NCBI RefSeq assembly: GCF_012641465.1
Contig: NZ_JABAIK010000007.1
Coordinates: 62,001-126,000 of the forward strand
DNA from: Vibrio agarilyticus
GTDB taxonomy: Bacteria; Pseudomonadota; Gammaproteobacteria; Enterobacterales; Vibrionaceae
Reading direction: 5' to 3'
DNA: 64,000 bases
Every line of letters begins with the position of its first letter. Within the stretch, counting starts at the first letter, position 1. The translations under genes were made by a program, and so were the position numbers. The notes below the pieces were generated by a model that ran no database searches, was not told the origin of the DNA, and saw nothing but the letters and a program-made list of their open reading frames with translations. This document shows positions 26,300-36,236 of the stretch, in pieces.

Positions 26300-26386
26300 T
26301 GGTGCCCCGGGCCGGACTTGAACCGGCACGACTCGAAAGTCGAGGGATTTTAAATCCCTTGTGTCTACCAATTTCACCACCAGGGC
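26300..26386 (-). tRNA. tRNA-Leu (TAA)
   Basis: 87-nt class II tRNA with a long variable arm and encoded CCA. The anticodon loop is TTTAAAA (TAA) and the T loop is GTTCAAG. Acceptor GCCCTGG pairs with CCGGGGC (one G-U). The long variable arm is the stretch with CGACTTTCGAGTCG. Confidence 0.97.
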
Positions 26387-26443
26387 ACACAAATTTTTGC
26401 CTGCTTTGCAGACCGAATGTCGCAATCGCCACATTCCAATATT

Positions 26444-26519
26444 TGGAGCGACACACGAGGTTCGAACTCGTGACCTCAACCTTGGCAAGGTTGCGCTCTA
26501 CCAACTGAGCTAGTGTCGC
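26444..26519 (-). tRNA. tRNA-Gly (GCC), second copy
   Basis: Same 76-nt sequence as the gene at 26185-26260, anticodon GCC, CCA encoded. Lies between tRNA-Leu and tRNA-Cys in the cluster. Confidence 0.97.
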
Positions 26520-26522
26520 AAA

Positions 26523-26596
26523 TGGAGGCGCCTCCCGGAGTCGAACCGAGGTCCACGGATTTGCAATCCGCTGCATGGCCACTCTGCCAAGGCGCC
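26523..26596 (-). tRNA. tRNA-Cys (GCA)
   Basis: 74-nt cloverleaf with CCA encoded. Anticodon loop TTGCAAA (GCA), acceptor GGCGCCT pairing with AGGCGCC, T arm GGTTCGACTCC. First tRNA of the cluster, three bases from the next tRNA-Gly, about 180 bp downstream of pgsA and probably partly read from it. Confidence 0.97.
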
Positions 26597-26777
26597 TTCG
26601 TTATACTCAAGAGCATTTCCTCTTGGGTACGGGATGCATTCTACGGATTCATCCCTTTGAGTCAACACTATTTTTTTAATTTTGGTTTGTTTGAGCAGAT
26701 TTTGCGCTAAGGGGCTAAAATTCATACGTTTCGTCGCACTACCCCATAGGACAAAAGGATCTTAATTGCTTATTTTA

Positions 26778-27335
26778 TTATTGATTCTCTTCACTGAGTA
26801 AGTCGTCTTTTGCTGCCATGAGATATTGCACCATAGACCAATAAGTTAATACGGTCGCGATATAAAGCGCAGCAAAGCCAAGCCAAACCATCCAATCATC
26901 GTAGCGCCAAATTAGCACCCAAAGGGCGAACATCTGAGATACGGTTTTAACTTTCCCTATCCAAGACACTGCAACACTAGCGCGTTTACCAATTTCGGCC
27001 ATCCACTCACGCAGGGCTGAAATAATAATTTCACGTGCAATCATAGTAACGGCAGGAATGGTGACCCAGATCGTGTGATACTCTTCAGTGATCAATATAA
27101 GCGCAGTAGCCACCAATACTTTATCTGCAACAGGGTCAATAAACGCACCAAAACGCGATGTTTGCCCTAGTTTTCGCGCCAACATACCGTCGAGCCAATC
27201 GGTAAATCCAGCGACCCAAAAAATCATTGCCGCTGCAAAAGGCGCCCAAGAATACGGCAGGTAAAACACAACGACAAACACTGGGATGAGAAATAATCTC
27301 ATAAGTGACAGTATGTTAGGGATGTTCAAACGCAT
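26778..27335 (-). CDS. pgsA: CDP-diacylglycerol--glycerol-3-phosphate 3-phosphatidyltransferase
   Basis: A 185-residue inner-membrane enzyme of phosphatidylglycerol synthesis. The CDP-alcohol phosphotransferase signature DG-x2-AR-x8-G-x3-D-x3-D is visible as [27 protein letters not shown]. Four hydrophobic segments surround it. The frame opens at a TTG (27365), but the ATG at 27335 ([10 protein letters not shown]) is the family start. It lies 47 bp downstream of uvrC and is followed by the tRNA cluster, the same order as in other vibrios and enterobacteria. Confidence 0.93.
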   Translation of the reverse strand: MRLNIPNILSLMRLFLIPVFVVVFYLPYSWAPFAAAMIFWVAGFTDWLDGMLARKLGQTSRFGAFIDPVADKVLVATALILITEEYHTIWVTIPAVTMIAREIIISALREWMAEIGKRASVAVSWIGKVKTVSQMFALWVLIWRYDDWMVWLGFAALYIATVLTYWSMVQYLMAAKDDLLSEENQ

Positions 27336-27381
27336 ATTATTGTTCTCAGTTGGATTGCGCGCCAATGGTGCTGGATTTTAC

Positions 27382-29214
27382 TTACTCTTTCAATGCCTGA
27401 TAAATAATTTCTGCTAAAGATCGACTAATTCCGGGCACTTTGGCGATTTCTTCGACAGTCGCTCGCTTAATTTCTTGCATTCCACCCAAATACTTTAGCA
27501 AAGCCTGACGCCGTTTGGGACCGATCCCTTCGATGCCTTCCAGTGCGCTGGTACGTCGCGTTTTTCCTCGCTTAGCTCGATGCCCAGCAATCGCATGGTC
27601 ATGACTTTCGTCACGAATATGCTGAATAAGATGCAGTGCAGGCGCATCACTTGGCAAGTGAAACTCCTCGCCTGTCGTTGTGATTAACGTTTCTAAACCC
27701 GGTTTGCGTGTAACACCTTTAGCAATACCAATCATTAACGGTCGTTTAGGCCAATCCGTCCAATATCGCACAATAATATCGTGCGCTCGGTTAAGTTGAC
27801 CTTTCCCCCCGTCGATAAAAATCACATCGGGAATTTTCTCAACATCAAGCTGCTTGGCGTAGCGGCGTTCTAGCGCCTGTCCCATCGCGGCATAATCATC
27901 TCCTCCGGTGATCCCGGTGATGTTATACCGCCGATACTCTTGTTTCACCGGGCCTTCATGGTTAAAAACCACACATGACGCGATCGTACTTTCGCCCATT
28001 GTATGGGAGATATCAAAACACTCCATGCGCTGAATTTCATCTAACCCAAGCACCCCTTGAAGCGCATTAAATCGACGGCTTATCGTCATTTTGTGATTTA
28101 TTTTGGTTGTGATCGCGGTAAGGGCATTGGTGGTTGCTAGCTTAAGGTAACGCGCGCGGCTTCCTGTCGGGTTCACATGAAACTGGACTTTTCGTCCGGC
28201 AAGATCAGTTAATGCCACTTGCAACGGTGCCAAATCGAACACCAAATCTTTGGCTAATAAGATTCGATTCGGAATGGTTCGCGCTTCATTGTGATTGAGA
28301 TAATATTGAGTTAGAAAACTCTCAAACACCTCAAACGGTTCGGTATTTGATGGAATTTTCGGATAGTGACTGCGACTTCCAAGGATCTTGCCTTGGCGTA
28401 TGAGCAAAATATGAATACAAGCAATGCCCTTTTCCTGCGCAAAACCCAATACATCCATATCCTCCATGCTATCTTCTGAAACAAACTGCTGCTCTTGTAC
28501 ACGACGTATCGCTTGAATTTGGTCGCGACACTTCGCCGCATCCTCAAAGCGAAGGTCTCGGCTGGCTTGCTCCATTCGCTCGACGAGCGTTTGCAAAACT
28601 TGGTTATCTTTACCACGCAAAAATAGCCGCACTAAATCGACCAAATCGGCGTAGTCTTGACTTGAAATGATCGAACTGACACAAGGCCCTGCACATCGAC
28701 CAATTTGGTACATCAAACAAGGGCGAGTTCGGTTAGCATAAACCGTGTCTTCACACTGGCGCACAGGAAAGATTTTTTGAATCAGGTGCAGCGTTTCGCG
28801 TACTGCGCCGGAGTCGGGATAAGGGCCGAAATACTCACCTTTGCGCCGTTTTGCGCCACGGTGCATACTTAATCTGGGATGACGATGCTGGCTGATAAAG
28901 ATATAAGGGTAGGATTTATCATCACGTAGCAGCACATTGTATTTCGGCAGGTACTGCTTAATATAGTTGTGCTCGAGGATGAGCGCTTCGGTCTCACTAT
29001 GCGTGACGGTCACATCAATTTTGGCAATGTGACTCACCAATGCTTTGGTTTTTTCGTTGTCTAGTGTTTTGCGAAAATAACTCGACAGCCGTTTTTTGAG
29101 ATCTTTGGCTTTTCCGACATAAATAACCACAGCCTCGGCGTTATACATGCGGTATACACCGGGCTGGTTCGTCACCGTCTTTAAAAAGGCGGTCGAGTCA
29201 AACACCAAACTCAC
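27382..29214 (-). CDS. uvrC: Excinuclease ABC subunit C
   Basis: A 610-residue nucleotide-excision-repair nuclease. The N-terminal GIY-YIG domain is [25 protein letters not shown], the UVR domain lies around residue 205 ([21 protein letters not shown]), the RNase H-like C-terminal nuclease has the [10 protein letters not shown] acidic strand, and two helix-hairpin-helix motifs end the chain ([29 protein letters not shown]). It starts with GTG, sharing one base with the varA stop codon (TAGTG), so the two are translationally coupled. Confidence 0.96.
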   Translation of the reverse strand: MSLVFDSTAFLKTVTNQPGVYRMYNAEAVVIYVGKAKDLKKRLSSYFRKTLDNEKTKALVSHIAKIDVTVTHSETEALILEHNYIKQYLPKYNVLLRDDKSYPYIFISQHRHPRLSMHRGAKRRKGEYFGPYPDSGAVRETLHLIQKIFPVRQCEDTVYANRTRPCLMYQIGRCAGPCVSSIISSQDYADLVDLVRLFLRGKDNQVLQTLVERMEQASRDLRFEDAAKCRDQIQAIRRVQEQQFVSEDSMEDMDVLGFAQEKGIACIHILLIRQGKILGSRSHYPKIPSNTEPFEVFESFLTQYYLNHNEARTIPNRILLAKDLVFDLAPLQVALTDLAGRKVQFHVNPTGSRARYLKLATTNALTAITTKINHKMTISRRFNALQGVLGLDEIQRMECFDISHTMGESTIASCVVFNHEGPVKQEYRRYNITGITGGDDYAAMGQALERRYAKQLDVEKIPDVIFIDGGKGQLNRAHDIIVRYWTDWPKRPLMIGIAKGVTRKPGLETLITTTGEEFHLPSDAPALHLIQHIRDESHDHAIAGHRAKRGKTRRTSALEGIEGIGPKRRQALLKYLGGMQEIKRATVEEIAKVPGISRSLAEIIYQALKE

Positions 29215-29858
29215 TACAAAGTCTCAGTGTCAAGCATGCCGTGACGAATTGCTAAATGAGTCAATTCAACATCACCGCTAATGTCCAACTTGCTAAACAG
29301 GCGGTAACGGTAACTATTGACCGTTTTAGGGCTTAGATTCAGTTGCTCCGAAATATCGGTAACTTTCTGCCCCTTAGTGATCATCATCATGATCTGCAAT
29401 TCACGCTCTGACAGTTCTTTAAATGGATTTTCAGATGCGGACGAGAACTGACTCAGCGCCATTTGTTGCGCAATCTCGGGGGAGATATAACGCTGACCAC
29501 TGTGCACAATACGAATTGCATTCACCATTTCATCCGGCGCCGCCCCTTTGGTCAAATAGCCAGCGGCTCCGGCTTGCATGACTTTGGTCGGAAATGGATT
29601 TTCAGTGTGTATGGTTAACACGATAATTTTTACTTCAGGATTAATGCGCAGGATCTTGCGGGTCGCTTCTAGCCCACCAATCCCCGGCATGTTCATATCC
29701 ATCAAAACGACGTCGGCATGATTCGCTCGACACCATTTCACTGCATTTTCACCGCTCTCAGCTTCCCCTGCTACGTTCATACCACGGACGTCTTCAATAA
29801 TACGTCGTATCCCTGTGCGAACCAGCTCGTGATCATCTACAAGGAAAACATTAATCAA
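29214..29858 (-). CDS. varA: Response regulator VarA (UvrY/GacA family)
   Basis: A 214-residue FixJ/NarL-type response regulator. The receiver domain has the acidic pocket in FLVDDHE and the phospho-acceptor in [13 protein letters not shown], with the conserved lysine in [11 protein letters not shown]. The LuxR-type DNA-binding domain is [22 protein letters not shown]. With BarA/VarS it controls Csr small RNAs in vibrios. I start it at TTG 29858, because GTGGAG lies eight bases upstream and the product then begins [15 protein letters not shown] like relatives; no in-frame ATG is suitably close. Confidence 0.92.
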   Translation of the reverse strand: MINVFLVDDHELVRTGIRRIIEDVRGMNVAGEAESGENAVKWCRANHADVVLMDMNMPGIGGLEATRKILRINPEVKIIVLTIHTENPFPTKVMQAGAAGYLTKGAAPDEMVNAIRIVHSGQRYISPEIAQQMALSQFSSASENPFKELSERELQIMMMITKGQKVTDISEQLNLSPKTVNSYRYRLFSKLDISGDVELTHLAIRHGMLDTETL

Positions 29859-30249
29859 ACTTGTATCTCCACGCTCATGTATGGCTCTGCACCCACTTCT
29901 TTTGTGGATTACAGTATGTGTGTATCGAAACAATTCAAATCAGCCACCTCATCGCGATATACCTATGGGCCATTCCTTGCGCTCGTCACTCAACGGCAAC
30001 GATTGCGTGAACCAGTAGATAAAAAGCGTGATGGGCTTATCAAATTAGAGGTGTATTCAAATTGCTCGAAACATTCTACGGCATTTAACACACAAATGCT
30101 CTTAATGAATATGTGCCGAAACAAAAAGTTTATCAAGAACTAATTCTTGCGAAAACGCAACGCAGCTCAATTAGTTTGACAAGAAGATCTTGCAAAAGAA
30201 GCGCTGTCTCGAATATTAAACTGTGAGCGTATAATTTTGCGTCCAAAAA

Positions 30250-30404
30250 CATAGACCAAAACAACTTGGAGATGCAGGTAGGCGGCAAACGAAAAAAGCC
30301 TTCGAGCACTTCGTGAACATAGATACACTATGTAATGAGGTTTGTGAGAGCTAGCCACTTACTTGGTAATGGAAAGCGCTGCAACTTCAAGTAGAAGGGG
30401 TATA
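30250..30404 (+). repeat. ERIC element, full length
   Basis: 155 bp; left CATAGACCAAAACAACTTGG, right GCAACTTCAAGTAGAAGGGG with TATA. The interior GAGCACTTCGTGAACATAG and ATGAGGTTTGTGAGAGC matches other copies. The rest of the 29859-30519 gap shows only AT-rich promoter-like DNA for varA and polB. Confidence 0.9.
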
Positions 30405-30519
30405 TCGGGCTAAATAGTGCTTTTCCAGTTACCCCAACAGCGCGATGCAAATATGGCATACGCCACCACAGGAGTTCGGTATACTTAGCGATTGAGCTAT
30501 CAGATGTTAGGTATTGTGA

Positions 30520-32910
30520 TTGAGCGTTCAGCAAGGTTTTCTTCTCACTCGGCAAGCGCGTGATATACGCGGCCAAAGCGTTATCGAATTGTGGCTAAGC
30601 AGCGACGTCGGCCCTGTTCAATTGCTTATCGAAGGTGAACAGACGGTATTTTTCATCGCGCAATCAGACGCTGAGCGCGCCACTCAGCTTATCGTTTCCC
30701 AAGGGCTTCACGCAGACATTCGCACCGTAAGAATGCAAACCTTTGACGCGACGGCTATCTGCGGCTGTTACTGCGCCAGCATTTCACTGGCGCAGCGCAT
30801 GATTCAACTCTTTGCCGAACACGACATCGTCTGTTTCGAGCACGATATTCGCCTCGCAGACCGTTACTTAATGGAACGATTTATCAAAGGGTCCATCGAG
30901 TACGTTGGCCTGCGTCAAACCAAAACGCATTCTCATGCACAGTTCCGCCAAGTCAAATGTCGCTCAAGCGATTATCAGCCTAAGCTTCACGTCGTCTCCC
31001 TTGATATCGAGTGTTCTGAAAAAGGGCTGCTCTATTCGATAGGGCTGGCCAGTCCACAAGACGAGCGCGTCATTATGATAGGTGAGGCAAGGTCTTTCGC
31101 GGAAGCAAGTCAGAGTGGCAAGATAACCCCGATAGAGTGGGTAAACGACGAACGAGCATTACTCGCAGCCTTGATGGATTGGTTTGAAAAATTCGATCCC
31201 GACGTCATCATCGGTTGGAACGTGATTGATTTTGACTTTCGCCTCTTATTCCATCGCGCTGAATTTCATAAACTGCCGCTCATTTTAGGACGAGGTCGCC
31301 AAACTGGCTTTTTTCGCTCCAGTGCCCAAAATCAGCAAAGCTTTGTCACTCTGCCAGGCCGCGTGGTCATTGATGGCATTGACGCTCTGAAGACCGCAAC
31401 CTATCACTTTCGCTCCTGGTCTTTAGAATCTGTCGCGCAAACGCTGCTAGGGGAAGGAAAAGCGATCCATAATGTCGACAATCGTATGGCGGAAATTAAT
31501 CATATGTTTCGCTACGATAAGCGAGCCCTCGCTAAGTACAACTTGCAAGATTGTGTGCTGGTCAATCGCATTTTTGAGCATACGCACTTACTGGCATTTT
31601 TGGTCGAGCGCGCCAAACTTACTGGGCTAGAGCTCGATCGCATTGGCGGCTCGGTCGCCGCCTTTACTAACCTCTACCTGCCCCAGATTCATCGCTCGGG
31701 TTACGTTGCGCCTAATCTGCACCCAGAGAATTGGCTCGCAAGTCCGGGCGGCTATGTGATGGACTCTTTGCCCGGTCTGTACGACTCTGTGTTAGTACTT
31801 GACTTTAAAAGTCTTTATCCTGCGATCATTCGCTCGTTCTTAATTGACCCTATGGGGCTGATTGAAGGGCTCAAGCTTGAGGTCGGTCCTAACGACAATC
31901 AAGCCGTGGCGGGATTTCGCGGTGGTCAATTTCATCGAAGTCGGCATTTTTTGCCACAAATGATCGAAAAGTTATGGCACGCCCGTGATAGAGCAAAACA
32001 GCAACAAGAGTTGGCTTTCTCTCAAGCAATTAAGATCATAATGAACTCCTTTTACGGCGTTCTTGGCTCGTCAGGGTGCCGATTTTTCGACACTCGCCTC
32101 GCCTCAAGCATCACAATGCGTGGCCATGAAATCATGAAGACCACGCGTAAACTGATTGAAGCGCAAGGTTATCAAGTTATCTATGGTGATACCGACTCGA
32201 CCTTTGTTTCTCTTGGCAGCAGCTACACACAAGACGCTGCTGATAAAGTCGGCCAGCAACTCGTTTTGCACATCAATGAGTGGTGGAAAAATGAGCTAAA
32301 ACAGCGCTACAACCTCACCTCAATTCTAGAATTGGAATATGAAACCCATTACCGCCGCTTCTTAATGCCCACCATTCGTGGCGCAGAAACGGGTTCGAAA
32401 AAACGCTATGCGGGCTTAGTCGGTGATGGCGAAACAGAGCGGCTGATTTTTAAAGGGTTAGAGAGCGTCAGAACGGATTGGACGCCACTGGCACAGCGGT
32501 TTCAACACCGCCTATATCAACTGATTTTTCATCATCAATCACCCGATACGTTTGTACGCGAGTTTGTTGACAATACACGAGCGGGAGAATTTGACAGTGA
32601 ACTGATTTATCGCAAACGTTTGAGACGCAAACTGGCGGATTATCAAAAAAACGTGCCACCTCAAGTGCGTGCAGCACGTTTAGCCGACGCGCAAAATCAG
32701 CGGTTAGGTAAACCGTTACGTTATCAAAATCGAGGGCAAATCGAATACATCATTACACTCAACGGCCCTGAGCCGATTGAGTATCAGCAAAGCGCCATCG
32801 ATTATCAGCATTATATCGACAAGCAGCTCAAACCGATTGCCGATAGCATTTTACCGTTTGTGGGAAAAGATTTTGAACAACTCGTCGGCCACCAACTAGG
32901 GTTATTTTGA
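30520..32910 (+). CDS. polB: DNA polymerase II
   Basis: A 796-residue family B DNA polymerase used in SOS repair and replication restart. The 3'-5' exonuclease acids are in SLDIECSEKG (Asp ~162, Glu ~164) and IGWNVIDFDFRLL. Polymerase motif A is LDFKSLYPAIIRSF, motif B is KIIMNSFYGVLGSSG and motif C is YGDTDS (residues 555-560). It starts with TTG at 30520; TTAGG lies eight bases upstream and the product then begins like other PolB (QQGFLLTRQARD). An ERIC copy sits 115 bp upstream. Confidence 0.95.
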   Translation: MSVQQGFLLTRQARDIRGQSVIELWLSSDVGPVQLLIEGEQTVFFIAQSDAERATQLIVSQGLHADIRTVRMQTFDATAICGCYCASISLAQRMIQLFAEHDIVCFEHDIRLADRYLMERFIKGSIEYVGLRQTKTHSHAQFRQVKCRSSDYQPKLHVVSLDIECSEKGLLYSIGLASPQDERVIMIGEARSFAEASQSGKITPIEWVNDERALLAALMDWFEKFDPDVIIGWNVIDFDFRLLFHRAEFHKLPLILGRGRQTGFFRSSAQNQQSFVTLPGRVVIDGIDALKTATYHFRSWSLESVAQTLLGEGKAIHNVDNRMAEINHMFRYDKRALAKYNLQDCVLVNRIFEHTHLLAFLVERAKLTGLELDRIGGSVAAFTNLYLPQIHRSGYVAPNLHPENWLASPGGYVMDSLPGLYDSVLVLDFKSLYPAIIRSFLIDPMGLIEGLKLEVGPNDNQAVAGFRGGQFHRSRHFLPQMIEKLWHARDRAKQQQELAFSQAIKIIMNSFYGVLGSSGCRFFDTRLASSITMRGHEIMKTTRKLIEAQGYQVIYGDTDSTFVSLGSSYTQDAADKVGQQLVLHINEWWKNELKQRYNLTSILELEYETHYRRFLMPTIRGAETGSKKRYAGLVGDGETERLIFKGLESVRTDWTPLAQRFQHRLYQLIFHHQSPDTFVREFVDNTRAGEFDSELIYRKRLRRKLADYQKNVPPQVRAARLADAQNQRLGKPLRYQNRGQIEYIITLNGPEPIEYQQSAIDYQHYIDKQLKPIADSILPFVGKDFEQLVGHQLGLF

Positions 32911-32912
32911 CC

Positions 32913-33677
32913 TCAGCCGATACGAAATTCGGTTTTGCGGTATTCATCAGATAACCATTGACCATAGCTGTCGAGCAAACCAATCACCGAGCGCTTTGCA
33001 ATCACTCGGCCTGAGAGCAAAATTGTCAGGCGCTCAATTTCTTGCGCTTTATTTGGGTAGTAACGCAAAAACGCTTCACCACAAGCGATGGGATCTTCAA
33101 GCCAACGCTGCTCTTTATGCATGACTAACGCATAGCTGGCCCGCAACAATTTACGCGCAATGGCAAATTGACTGGCACTTTGAATCGCTGGCATATTCGC
33201 CAGCGCAATTTTGTCACGATACACTGCCAACCAATCAGCGACATCGTCGTTCCAATGCTTGGCAATTTCCCAACTAAGCTCATATTCGCCAAAGCATTCG
33301 GCAAGATCATCGCCATAAATGCAAACTGCGCAATGTTTAAGTAAAAAACCCCAACTGAATAAGCTGGTTAAGCTAGCCACTTCATTGACTGTCGTACATT
33401 GTAATGTCATACCGACCACTTGAGTAAAGTGACGTTGCACGCGCCACTTAACACTGTTAGTGAGTGTGGCTCGCTCACCGGCCAAATCTCGTTGAGTCAC
33501 CACCACCACATCAATATTGGACAGACCCACCCGCGCAGTCTTACGCGCAACACTGCCAAAGAGGTAAATGCTGTGCAAATTGTCACCAAGCGCGCCGCGC
33601 AAGCAGAGCTGCAAATCATTAATTACCGGTTGAAACTCAGTTTGAAAAGGAAGTTTAGGGTCAATGACCGCCAACAT
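32913..33677 (-). CDS. Nucleotidyltransferase-fold protein, AadA-like
   Basis: A 254-residue protein. The N-terminal polymerase-beta-type fold has YLFGSVARKT followed by SNIDVVVV. The family motif is GS-x10-Asp-x-Asp, but here the first aspartate is Asn (NID), so catalytic activity is doubtful. The C-terminal half is helical, as in aminoglycoside adenylyltransferases (DUF4111-type). Not an obvious resistance gene: it sits in conserved chromosomal context, convergent with polB and only 2 bp from its stop. Start ATG 33677; no strong ribosome-binding site. Confidence 0.65.
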   Translation of the reverse strand: MLAVIDPKLPFQTEFQPVINDLQLCLRGALGDNLHSIYLFGSVARKTARVGLSNIDVVVVTQRDLAGERATLTNSVKWRVQRHFTQVVGMTLQCTTVNEVASLTSLFSWGFLLKHCAVCIYGDDLAECFGEYELSWEIAKHWNDDVADWLAVYRDKIALANMPAIQSASQFAIARKLLRASYALVMHKEQRWLEDPIACGEAFLRYYPNKAQEIERLTILLSGRVIAKRSVIGLLDSYGQWLSDEYRKTEFRIG

Positions 33678-33943
33678 GACACACTCTCACTCATAGCGCT
33701 GGGGCCGATATATTCGCCTAGCCCTGTGGTCAACGCAAGTCTTTGAGCGCGTTACAGCAATAAGAACCCATCAAATTTTAAGCTAAAGTAGAATAAATGC
33801 ATTGAAAGACATGATCATCGTCGCGCTCAATAGTATAATCCGCGCGTTTTTGTTCACAACGCTCAATATACCCTTCCCACTTGAGGAGGCAATTTGCAAC
33901 CTCAGATAGGACTGGGACAAGAGCGATCAAGTAGGAATACAAA

Positions 33944-34510
33944 ATGCCAAAGGCAAGTGAAATTAAAAAAGGTTTTGCAATTGAATCTAATGGCAAAACA
34001 CTGCTCGTAAAAGACATCGAAGTGACAACACCAGGTGGTCGCGGCGGCGCAAAAATTTACAAAATGCGTTGCCTTGATCTTATCACTGGCGCACGTGTTG
34101 ATGAACGTTATAAGTCTGACGATGTACTCGAGACTGTTGAAATGAACAAGCGTTCTGCAGCGTTCTCATACATTGATGGCGATGACTACATCTTCATGGA
34201 TAACGAAGATTACTCTCAGTACACCTTCAAGCACGCAGACATCGAAGACGATCTTCTGTACATCACAGAAGAGATCCAAGGCCTGCAAGTGATTCTCGTA
34301 AACGGCGCGGCGGTAGGTCTTGAGCTGCCTTCGTCTGTTGAGCTTGTCATTGAAGAAACAGACCCTTCTATCAAAGGTGCATCGGCCTCTTCTCGCACTA
34401 AGCCAGCTCGTTTCGCAACAGGCCTTGTCGTACAAGTACCTGAATACATTGCAACGGGTGACCGTGTCGTGATCAACACGGCAGAGCGCAAATACATGAA
34501 CCGAGCGTAA
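33944..34510 (+). CDS. efpL: Elongation factor P-like protein EfpL (YeiP)
   Basis: A 188-residue three-barrel factor that binds the ribosome beside the P-site tRNA and relieves stalling. It has the KOW-like N-terminal domain (MPKASEIKKGFAIESNGKTL) and the OB domains at the C-terminus. The loop that in canonical EF-P carries the modified lysine reads TPGGRGGAKIY, with arginine at the tip. That is the mark of the EfpL/YeiP branch, which is not lysylated. GTAGGAAT precedes the ATG. yciU follows 2 bp after the stop, in the same operon. Confidence 0.93.
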   Translation: MPKASEIKKGFAIESNGKTLLVKDIEVTTPGGRGGAKIYKMRCLDLITGARVDERYKSDDVLETVEMNKRSAAFSYIDGDDYIFMDNEDYSQYTFKHADIEDDLLYITEEIQGLQVILVNGAAVGLELPSSVELVIEETDPSIKGASASSRTKPARFATGLVVQVPEYIATGDRVVINTAERKYMNRA

Positions 34511-34512
34511 TC

Positions 34513-34833
34513 ATGGCTGAGCTGATTTCTTACGACGATGCCATTGATGCCGCATACGACATCTTCCTTGAAATGGCGCCTGACAACCTTGAACCCGCCG
34601 ATGTGATTTTATTCACAGCGCAGTTTGAAGATCGTGGCGCTGCCGAATGGGTTGAAACGGGTGATGACTGGGAAGCTCATACGGGCTTTGAAGTCGATAA
34701 AGAACGTTACGCTGAAATTCGTATCGGTTTGGTCAACGAAGCGAATGACGAGCTTGATGATGTGTTCGCTCGTATGCTAATCAGTCGTGATCCTGATGAA
34801 AAATCGTGCTTCATGCTGTGGAAGCGTGATTAA
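34513..34833 (+). CDS. yciU: Acidic dsDNA-mimic protein (DUF440, YciU/HI1450 family)
   Basis: A 106-residue, very acidic protein (MAELISYDDAIDAAYDIFLEM...). Length and charge match the HI1450/YciU family, structurally described as a double-strand DNA mimic. No membrane segment or signal. Directly downstream of efpL, the same pairing as in other vibrios. A bidirectional terminator lies 50 bp after the stop. Confidence 0.9.
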   Translation: MAELISYDDAIDAAYDIFLEMAPDNLEPADVILFTAQFEDRGAAEWVETGDDWEAHTGFEVDKERYAEIRIGLVNEANDELDDVFARMLISRDPDEKSCFMLWKRD

Positions 34834-34882
34834 TTGATTTCAATCTATCCCTACCCTTGAAAAGGTTAGGGTATAGAGATCA

Positions 34883-34910
34883 AAAAAGGCTTTCATTTGA
34901 AAGCCTTTTT
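34883..34910. terminator. Bidirectional rho-independent terminator
   Basis: Stem AAAAAGGCTTTCA / TGAAAGCCTTTTT with a two-base loop; runs of A on one side and T on the other serve both the efpL-yciU and the rluB transcripts. Confidence 0.9.
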
Positions 34911-34917
34911 TATAACT

Positions 34918-34950
34918 TATACCCAAACAACTTCAAGTAGGACGGGTATA
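34918..34950. repeat. Minimal 33-bp ERIC element
   Basis: Only the two ERIC ends joined: TATACCCAAACAACTT directly fused to CAAGTAGGACGGGTATA, an almost complete palindrome. The ~100-bp interior of full copies is absent. It sits between the bidirectional terminator and the stop codon of rluB. Confidence 0.85.
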
Positions 34951-34967
34951 CATCAACGAAATAACAC

Positions 34968-35900
34968 TCAACGCGTTTTATTACGAGCGCCGTGCTCACC
35001 TGCCGCTTTCTTGCTGCGACGAGGATTGTTACTGCGGCCTTTTGGCGCGCTGACACGCTCTTCATGACGCTTAACTGCACGACGGATCTTCTGACTACGA
35101 GCGCGCTCACGTTTGCGTGAACTGTTCGCTTTGGTTTCATCCATCATGGTTTCGTTTTCTGGACGCAATTCAACCAAGTTACGCAGATAGTTCACCTCTT
35201 TAAGGTCGAGTTCCATCCAACCACCGCGTGGTAACTTTTTATCAAGGAAAATATCACCGTAACGAACACGTTTCAGTCGGCTCACGGTACAATCTTGCGA
35301 TTCCCACAAACGACGCACTTCACGGTTACGCCCTTCGTTGATCACCACATAAAACGTGTGGTTCATACCCTCTCCGCCGGTGTAAACCACGTCCTCAAAG
35401 CGGGCAAGGCCATCTTCAAGCTGAACACCGTTGACAAGGTTACGAATTTTGGCTTCGTTGACTTCACCAAACACACGCACCAAATATTCACGCTCCACTT
35501 GGCGACTAGGGTGCATTAGGCGATTGGCTAATTCACCGTCTGTGGTAAAGAGCAAAAGACCCGAGGTGTTAGCATCAAGACGACCAACGGAAATCCAACG
35601 TGAACCGCGGATTTTTGGCAGACGATCAAACACAGTACGGCGACCTTCCGGGTCATGACGAGTACAAAGTTCTCCTTCCGGCTTGTAATAAGCCAGCACT
35701 CGACAAATCACCTCTTCTTGCGCCTTCGCAGACACAATATGGCCGTCAATACGCACAACGGCACTTTCTTCTTCCAGTCGTTCGCCAAGCTTAGCGACCA
35801 CGCCGTTAACACTAACACGACCGGCTTTAATCAAAGCTTCAAGTTCGCGACGTGAACCGTGGCCAGCACGAGCCAGCACCTTCTGCAATTTTTCGTTCAT
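34968..35900 (-). CDS. rluB: 23S rRNA pseudouridine(2605) synthase RluB
   Basis: A 310-residue RsuA-family pseudouridine synthase. An S4 RNA-binding domain comes first ([29 protein letters not shown]), then the catalytic core with the aspartate in [20 protein letters not shown] strongly basic Lys/Arg-rich tail (from about residue 265) ends the protein, as in RluB. It starts at ATG 35900 and is a single gene. The tail carries many Arg codons but no frameshift. Confidence 0.92.
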   Translation of the reverse strand: MNEKLQKVLARAGHGSRRELEALIKAGRVSVNGVVAKLGERLEEESAVVRIDGHIVSAKAQEEVICRVLAYYKPEGELCTRHDPEGRRTVFDRLPKIRGSRWISVGRLDANTSGLLLFTTDGELANRLMHPSRQVEREYLVRVFGEVNEAKIRNLVNGVQLEDGLARFEDVVYTGGEGMNHTFYVVINEGRNREVRRLWESQDCTVSRLKRVRYGDIFLDKKLPRGGWMELDLKEVNYLRNLVELRPENETMMDETKANSSRKRERARSQKIRRAVKRHEERVSAPKGRSNNPRRSKKAAGEHGARNKTR

Positions 35901-36199
35901 TTATCTTCAATCTGCCTTTTTGTCGTCTTCACAGACGTCGTATTGTCTCATTAAGAGACAATCGGGATGGAATGATACGCTCATCAGCCTTTGGAGTCAT
36001 TGCTGAATGAGGGTAATGCATCAGTCGATGCGGCCGCGCAGTATATCACTAATTCCGTCAATTGTAAGCGGCCCATTTTCAAGAAATGCGCACTCTGCAA
36101 ATTAGGTCACAAGCCCCAATTTGGCCTATTTTCGCGTACACGTCTTACTCGTGAACTAAAAAAGCGCCCTGTTGCCAGCGACGCTTTACAAAAACAAGG

Positions 36200-36231
36200 G
36201 AGACCCAAACGGCTTCAAGTGGAACGGGTAG
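36200..36231. repeat. Minimal ERIC element, degenerate
   Basis: GAGACCCAAACGGCTTCAAG followed by TGGAACGGGTAG, i.e. left and right ERIC ends fused without interior, like the 33-bp copy at 34918 but more mutated. It lies 5 bp from the yciO stop codon. The rest of the 35901-36199 gap holds only the rluB 5' region and no credible gene. Confidence 0.65.
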
Positions 36232-36236
36232 AAAGA

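Noticed and set aside
29718-30143. 141-codon plus-strand frame antisense to the varA start
   Set aside because: Overlaps the 5' part of varA on the opposite strand and its product has no recognisable pattern.
30143-30519. Possible Csr-type regulatory RNA near varA
   Set aside because: The region contains an ERIC copy but lacks the repeated GGA hairpins of CsrB-like RNAs.
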